From positions 1 to 46,161 of the forward strand of contig CANFLZ010000016.1 in the NCBI GenBank assembly GCA_947448135.1: DNA of 46,161 bases. Reading direction: 5' to 3'. Source of the stretch: Flavobacteriales bacterium. GTDB lineage: Bacteria; Bacteroidota; Bacteroidia; Flavobacteriales_D; Sanyastnellaceae. Position numbers and translations under genes: made by a program. Position 1 is the first letter of the stretch; each line of letters begins with the position of its first letter. Of this stretch, positions 42,594 through 46,161 are shown piece by piece. A model generated the notes under the pieces. It had not been told where the DNA came from. It saw only the letters and a list, made by a program, of their open reading frames with translations, and did not search any database.

Positions 42594-43046
42594 ATGAGTA
42601 ATTGGACCGAAGATCAAAACAAAGAGCAAATGAATGATTTGCCGGAAGTGAAAAATGAAGGTGTAGAGATGCCTTCTAAAAGACATGGATGTGTGACAGC
42701 TTGGTTATTGTTTGGGTTAATTGTTTCGGCTATCGGTGCTTTAATGGGATTGGGATTCTCTGATTTGATTACGCAATTGGATGGAGTGGATTACATACAG
42801 CCGTCGTATTACATTTTCACGGGTTTCATCGCGATAGTGGAGTTTGTTGGATTGCTGATGATTTGGAAAAAAAGAAAGTGGGGATTTCACGTTGTCGTGA
42901 TTGCTGCGATGTTCAACGGTACCTTGGGTTATTTGGTCAACCACGAGTGGCTTTCTTTTACAACACCTTTTTTGAATGTGTTTTTGCTGTACATGGTTTT
43001 GCAAATTGCCAAAGGCCCACATACTGCTTGGAGCCAATTAAAATAA
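42594..43046 (+). CDS. Small integral membrane protein of unknown function
   Basis: A 150-residue protein with a polar, acidic N-terminal tail (about 1-32) and four hydrophobic segments: WLLFGLIVSAIGALMGLGF (about 38-56), YYIFTGFIAIVEFVGLLMIW (about 68-87), FHVVVIAAMFNGTLGYLV (about 94-111) and FTTPFLNVFLLYMVLQIA (about 118-135). A basic KKRKWG loop follows helix 2. I recognise no named family and see no enzymatic motif. It has its own promoter box and stands alone between divergent pdhB and the convergent kinase gene, 6 nt from the latter's stop. Confidence 0.75.
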   Translation: MSNWTEDQNKEQMNDLPEVKNEGVEMPSKRHGCVTAWLLFGLIVSAIGALMGLGFSDLITQLDGVDYIQPSYYIFTGFIAIVEFVGLLMIWKKRKWGFHVVVIAAMFNGTLGYLVNHEWLSFTTPFLNVFLLYMVLQIAKGPHTAWSQLK

Positions 43047-43052
43047 TCCAAC

Positions 43053-43862
43053 TCAAATCGGAAAAGTGATGTGAATCTCACTTCCTTTTTCGACATGATA
43101 TTGGAAGAGCGTTTTTCCGTTGAGACTGTTGACTCTGGTCTGAATCCCTTTCAAACCATGACCTTTGGTTTGGTGTAAGATGTGATCAAATTCTGGGTCG
43201 GTCAATCCTTTTCCATCGTGAAGAATTTCCACAAACAAGAGGTTCTGAGTCATGTCAATGATCAAGCTGACATTGGCTTTTGTTGCCTCTGCATGTTTGA
43301 GAATATTGTTGAGCAATTCTTGCAAAATGCGGTAGAGATTGATCTCAGCAAAGGAGCTCAATCTTTGCAGATCAAAATTGTGCGTCAATTGAATTTTTAT
43401 CTGCTTGGATTCGTTGATTGAAGCTATCAATTCTTCCAAAGGAGGAATGATGCCGAAATGTTGAATGGTGGACGGTGAAATTCGCTGTGAGACTTGTCTG
43501 ATTTTTTGAATGGTTTGATCAATGAGCATTTGCGTTTGATCATGAATATCTTGTGGATTTTTAAATTCCATTGGATGAGAATGGGCATATTGAACGTTCA
43601 TTTTCAATAAAGTGAGTGAGGCACCAATATCATCATGAATGTCCATCGCAAAGCGACTTCTGTTGATCTCCTCTGATTCCAGAGATGCTTCTAAAAGTTT
43701 TCGCTCAAATTCTTGTTCGATTTTTTGCTTTTGATCTACTTCAGCATTGATTCGTTTTTTGTACACGGCAAACAAGCGCACAAATCCAATAACAAATGCC
43801 ACAGCCAATGCCAGTGAAATCGTTAAGAAGGGTAGGATAGGGATTTCGAAGGTAGCTTCCAC
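43053..43862 (-). CDS. NarL-type sensor histidine kinase (HisKA_3)
   Basis: A 269-residue membrane kinase with one N-terminal helix (LPFLTISLALAVAFVIGFVRL) and no input domain. A coiled coil leads to the dimerisation helix with the phospho-accepting His in RFAMDIHDDIGASL (about 70-83). The ATPase has the N box ELLNNILKHAEA (about 187-198), HDGKGL and GHGLKGI. No response regulator is encoded next to it. The reading frame begins with GTG and overlaps the end of the preceding seven-helix membrane-protein gene by 40 nt, so they are coupled, and that protein could act as its sensor (inference). Kinases of this class usually pair with LuxR/NarL-type regulators, which may lie elsewhere. Confidence 0.87.
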   Translation of the reverse strand: MEATFEIPILPFLTISLALAVAFVIGFVRLFAVYKKRINAEVDQKQKIEQEFERKLLEASLESEEINRSRFAMDIHDDIGASLTLLKMNVQYAHSHPMEFKNPQDIHDQTQMLIDQTIQKIRQVSQRISPSTIQHFGIIPPLEELIASINESKQIKIQLTHNFDLQRLSSFAEINLYRILQELLNNILKHAEATKANVSLIIDMTQNLLFVEILHDGKGLTDPEFDHILHQTKGHGLKGIQTRVNSLNGKTLFQYHVEKGSEIHITFPI

Positions 43863-44452
43863 AATGCGTAAGTGATGATGAATTTAAAAACGATAGAGGC
43901 AACGTGCTGCAATGACATGAGCCAATCGAGTGGCTCAGGCAATTGATCACAGACAAATTGCAACAAAGATCCGGTTGTAAAATAAAACAGTATCGCGTAA
44001 TTGACCATGTCAAAAGTATAGTCATCCACACGATCAGGTGAACCCATGACTTTACAGATGATATGTCGCATGGCGTAACAGGAAACGATTACATAGGAAA
44101 TTGTCAATGCTGTTAGAAAAGGTGCGTTTCCTAGAGCTTGCCACAACATAGCAGTGAAAAAAATGAAGGTGGAGGGTACGATGTATTTGAATTTCAGCTT
44201 CGAGTGATGGAAATACATGTAATTTATCAGTAAGAAACTGTAGGTCATAATTACCCAATTCCAAGGGAAATGGATGTCTTGGTCATCGAAAATAAAATGA
44301 CCCAACCATCGGAAAAGGGCAGTGGTGAAAACGAAAATGAAAATAATCCGACAAATTCGGGTTTGACGACTGCGACTCAGCCATAAAAAGGACAAAACGG
44401 GTATCCAATCAATGGCGAGTGCTGCTTGTTGTATGGTGGAGTGAAGCGGCAC
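43823..44452 (-). CDS. Seven-helix membrane protein, possible sensor partner
   Basis: A 209-residue integral membrane protein with about seven hydrophobic segments (for example IFIFVFTTALFRWLGHFIF, FIFFTAMLWQALG, YVIVSCYAMRHIICKVMG and MVNYAILFYFTTGSLLQFVC). I do not recognise a family with confidence; the size and topology resemble small 7TM sensory modules found fused to kinases in Bacteroidota. It starts with GTG 12 nt after the upstream PAS kinase stop and its 3' end overlaps the NarL-type kinase by 40 nt, giving a three-gene signalling operon. The start codon is uncertain, since no ATG occurs near the N-terminus. Confidence 0.7.
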   Translation of the reverse strand: MPLHSTIQQAALAIDWIPVLSFLWLSRSRQTRICRIIFIFVFTTALFRWLGHFIFDDQDIHFPWNWVIMTYSFLLINYMYFHHSKLKFKYIVPSTFIFFTAMLWQALGNAPFLTALTISYVIVSCYAMRHIICKVMGSPDRVDDYTFDMVNYAILFYFTTGSLLQFVCDQLPEPLDWLMSLQHVASIVFKFIITYALWKLPSKSLSYPS

Positions 44453-44464
44453 AAATAAATAATT

Positions 44465-45520
44465 CTATTGTGGTAAATCTACTTCAAAAGTAGTTCCCTT
44501 GTTCTCTTGGGTGGTAAATACAATCGAGCCATTGTGCATTTTCACAAATTCTTCTGTGATAATCAAACCCAATCCGCAACTGGGCTCGCCGTTGGTTCCT
44601 TTGCGACTTACGTTTTCGCCATGCTTGAAAAGTTTAGGACGCATTTCATCTGGAATTCCGATGCCACTGTCTTGAATTTCGAAATGAATCACGTCACTTT
44701 CTTTCCGTGCATTGATGGAGACATGACCATTGGTGGGTGTAAATTTAATGGCATTGGAAACCAAATTTCGAATGATGCTGGAAATCATCTGCTCATCAGC
44801 GGTCATGCACAATCCGGGTTCAACGGTAATCTGAATATCGATTTTCTTGGATTGCGCGGCGGCAATAAGTGGATTCGTCGCCTTTGTGAAAACTTGTTTC
44901 ACATCGAAATCGGTCTTTTCGATGTGCATAATCCCTCGTTGTATTTTAGACCAATTGAGTAAGTTTTCCAAAAGTTCATGCAAATTCTTGGAAGACTCAT
45001 GCAGCATTCCTGAGTATTGAATCAGTTCCTCTTTGGAGAAGTTGTACTCATGATCACTCATCATGCCGGTCATTTGAATAAGGCCAGCCAGTTGACTTTT
45101 TAAGTCGTGTGAAATGACTGAAAATAATTTGTCTTTGGCATCGATCGCTTTTTTAAGATTTTCTGCGAGTCTGACTTCCTCGGTCATGTCTCGACCAATC
45201 GCATACATCTTGTGAAAATTTGGTGAAAATGAGGCACGCCATTCGATATACAACAAGCTACCATCGCTATGAAAATGCTTGCAAGTTGATCCATTGCTAG
45301 GACCTCCGTGTATTCTTTTTTGATATTTTTCAAAGACGGAATTCGCATCCTCAGGGGTCATGAATTCGGTAAATTTTTTACCCTCGAAAAATGTTGTTGG
45401 GTGACCAAACTTCTCTTCCCAAACCGCATTTACTTGTTGAATGGTGCCGTCATCAGATAGTAGACAGCACAAATCTGGACACATTGAAAAAAAGAAGTTG
45501 ATTTCTGATTCTGACCCCAT
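44465..45520 (-). CDS. PAS-domain sensor histidine kinase
   Basis: A 351-residue soluble kinase. An N-terminal PAS domain (about 5-115; FFSMCPDLCCLLSDDGTI, IEWRASFSPNFHKMYAIGRDMT) is followed by the HisKA helix with His in FSVISHDLKSQLAGLIQM (about 134-151) and a HATPase_c domain (RNLVSNAIKFTP, DSGIGIPDEM, SCGLGLIITEEFV). There is no membrane segment and no receiver domain. The start is placed at 45520 because the -7 box (45539-45546) overlaps the earlier ATG at 45541, which therefore cannot be on the transcript. It is the first gene of a three-gene minus-strand unit. Its cognate regulator is not in the window. Confidence 0.88.
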   Translation of the reverse strand: MGSESEINFFFSMCPDLCCLLSDDGTIQQVNAVWEEKFGHPTTFFEGKKFTEFMTPEDANSVFEKYQKRIHGGPSNGSTCKHFHSDGSLLYIEWRASFSPNFHKMYAIGRDMTEEVRLAENLKKAIDAKDKLFSVISHDLKSQLAGLIQMTGMMSDHEYNFSKEELIQYSGMLHESSKNLHELLENLLNWSKIQRGIMHIEKTDFDVKQVFTKATNPLIAAAQSKKIDIQITVEPGLCMTADEQMISSIIRNLVSNAIKFTPTNGHVSINARKESDVIHFEIQDSGIGIPDEMRPKLFKHGENVSRKGTNGEPSCGLGLIITEEFVKMHNGSIVFTTQENKGTTFEVDLPQ

Positions 45521-45538
45521 GGTGTTTTTATTATAAGA

Positions 45539-45546
45539 CAAAATTA
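45539..45546 (-). promoter_or_regulatory. -7 box (TAATTTTG) of the PAS kinase operon
   Basis: Minus-strand TAATTTTG fits TAnnTTTG exactly; 18 nt before the ATG at 45520. The interval 45547-45631 to the PhoH remnant holds no gene. Confidence 0.55.
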
Positions 45547-45631
45547 CAGAAACATTTTAGAAGTATTGAATTGAGAATTAAAAATGGGAAAATTATTCTG
45601 ACCAAATGATCTTTAATGCATATTCTTTCTT

Positions 45632-46161
45632 TTAGAGTTTCTCATTAGCTAGGTTGGCTAAATCACTTCGTTCCCCTTTAGCCAGAGTAATATGGCAATA
45701 TAAAGGACTTCCTTTTAATCGTTCTATTACATAGCTCAGGCCATTGGAATTTTCATCCAAGTATGGGGTGTCGATCTGCCGAATATCACCCGTCAAAATC
45801 ACCTTGGTGTTTTCTCCTGCTCGGGTAATGATGGTTTTCACTTCATGAGGGGTAAGGTTTTGCGCCTCATCGATGATAAAAATGCTATTGGTTAAACTTC
45901 TCCCGCATTTGGATTTTCAATCTGCCACGTTTCCCATTTTTTATCGGAATCCAATCATTTAAGGTGTACTTCTCTGATAGTTTGTCAATAAATCGGATAC
46001 ATTCTCTTGCTTCAAAGTTTTTAATGTCATTCCCAACTTTGAATTTATCCAATTCCTCCAGAACGGTGATCGGAATAACCACATCATTTTCCTCAAATTT
46101 TACCAAACTGTGATGATCATGCAACAAGACGGATGTGTCGATTACATAAATTTTCTTTTTG
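45632..46161 (-). pseudogene. PhoH-family (PIN + PhoH ATPase) gene with a large internal deletion, cut by the window end
   Basis: Two pieces of one PhoH/YlaK-type protein lie head to tail in different frames. The first runs from the window edge (KKKIYVIDTSVLLHDHHSL, the PIN start; the initiation codon lies beyond 46161) through VIPITVLEELDKFKVGND to KIQMREKF and stops at 45885-45887. Immediately after, in another frame, [17 protein letters not shown] continues into the normal PhoH end ([35 protein letters not shown], stop TAA 45632-45634). The rest of the PIN domain and the whole Walker A region of the ATPase, several hundred codons in intact homologues, are missing. The gene cannot make a working PhoH ATPase as shown. 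A sequencing or assembly collapse near a contig end is the main alternative to real decay. Confidence 0.82.

Overview
The window is chromosomal DNA of a Bacteroidota member, most likely of the Flavobacteriales. The evidence is: no Shine-Dalgarno-like sites, but repeated TAnnTTTG -7 boxes close to start codons; five secreted proteins ending in type IX secretion (T9SS) type A sorting domains; a PorE-like T9SS envelope protein; a split-type methylmalonyl-CoA mutase system; and a Bacteroidota-type Mrp ATPase. I see no tRNA, rRNA, CRISPR array, phage or insertion sequence. Genes are densely packed, many with 1-17 nt overlaps.

Layout. 0-5 kb: rimM, an ABC-F ATPase with one decayed ATP site, then a coupled run of a lipoprotein, a secreted protein, a group III truncated haemoglobin and a secreted protein of unknown function. 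5-10 kb: a dipeptidyl-peptidase IV (minus strand) divergent from an FAD-linked glycolate/lactate oxidase and a HI0933-type flavoprotein, closed by a bidirectional terminator. 10-14.7 kb (minus): enoyl-CoA hydratase, citrate synthase, class IV aminotransferase, a HAD phosphatase and an MFS exporter. 14.7-18.8 kb (plus): a fused MutA-MutB methylmalonyl-CoA mutase and a class I aminotransferase. 18.86-19.5 kb: a tandem array of a ~112 bp dyad-rich repeat. 19.5-25.5 kb (minus): Nfu/Mrp iron-sulfur pair, MBOAT acyltransferase with a secreted esterase, and a CvfB-like S1 protein carrying 26 nine-residue Arg/Pro/Asp repeats. 25.5-30 kb (plus): three T9SS cargo proteins including a multicopper oxidase. 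30-38.7 kb (minus): M16 peptidase, DUF4920-like protein, PorE-like OmpA protein and a 1612-residue PD40/SPOR protein. 38.7-40.5 kb (plus): a DUF423 membrane protein fused in frame to a secreted endonuclease I. 40.5-46 kb: MeaB, pyruvate dehydrogenase E1 beta, a small membrane protein, three signalling genes (two histidine kinases and a seven-helix membrane protein) and an internally deleted PhoH gene at the window edge.

Central carbon metabolism recurs: citrate synthase, E1 beta, methylmalonyl-CoA mutase with its MeaB chaperone, and enoyl-CoA hydratase suggest an aerobic heterotroph that degrades propionyl-CoA-yielding substrates (proteins, odd-chain or branched acids). DPP IV, nuclease and esterase supply extracellular or periplasmic hydrolysis, and PorE ties into the T9SS.

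The observations I consider most worth following are the DUF423-endonuclease fusion with an internal signal peptide, the -7 box placed exactly 3-5 nt before ATG at eight genes (predicted leaderless mRNAs), the compact MutA-MutB fusion, the paired loss of one ATP site in the ABC-F protein, and the intergenic repeat array. I did not find a clearly new multi-gene defence or biosynthetic system.
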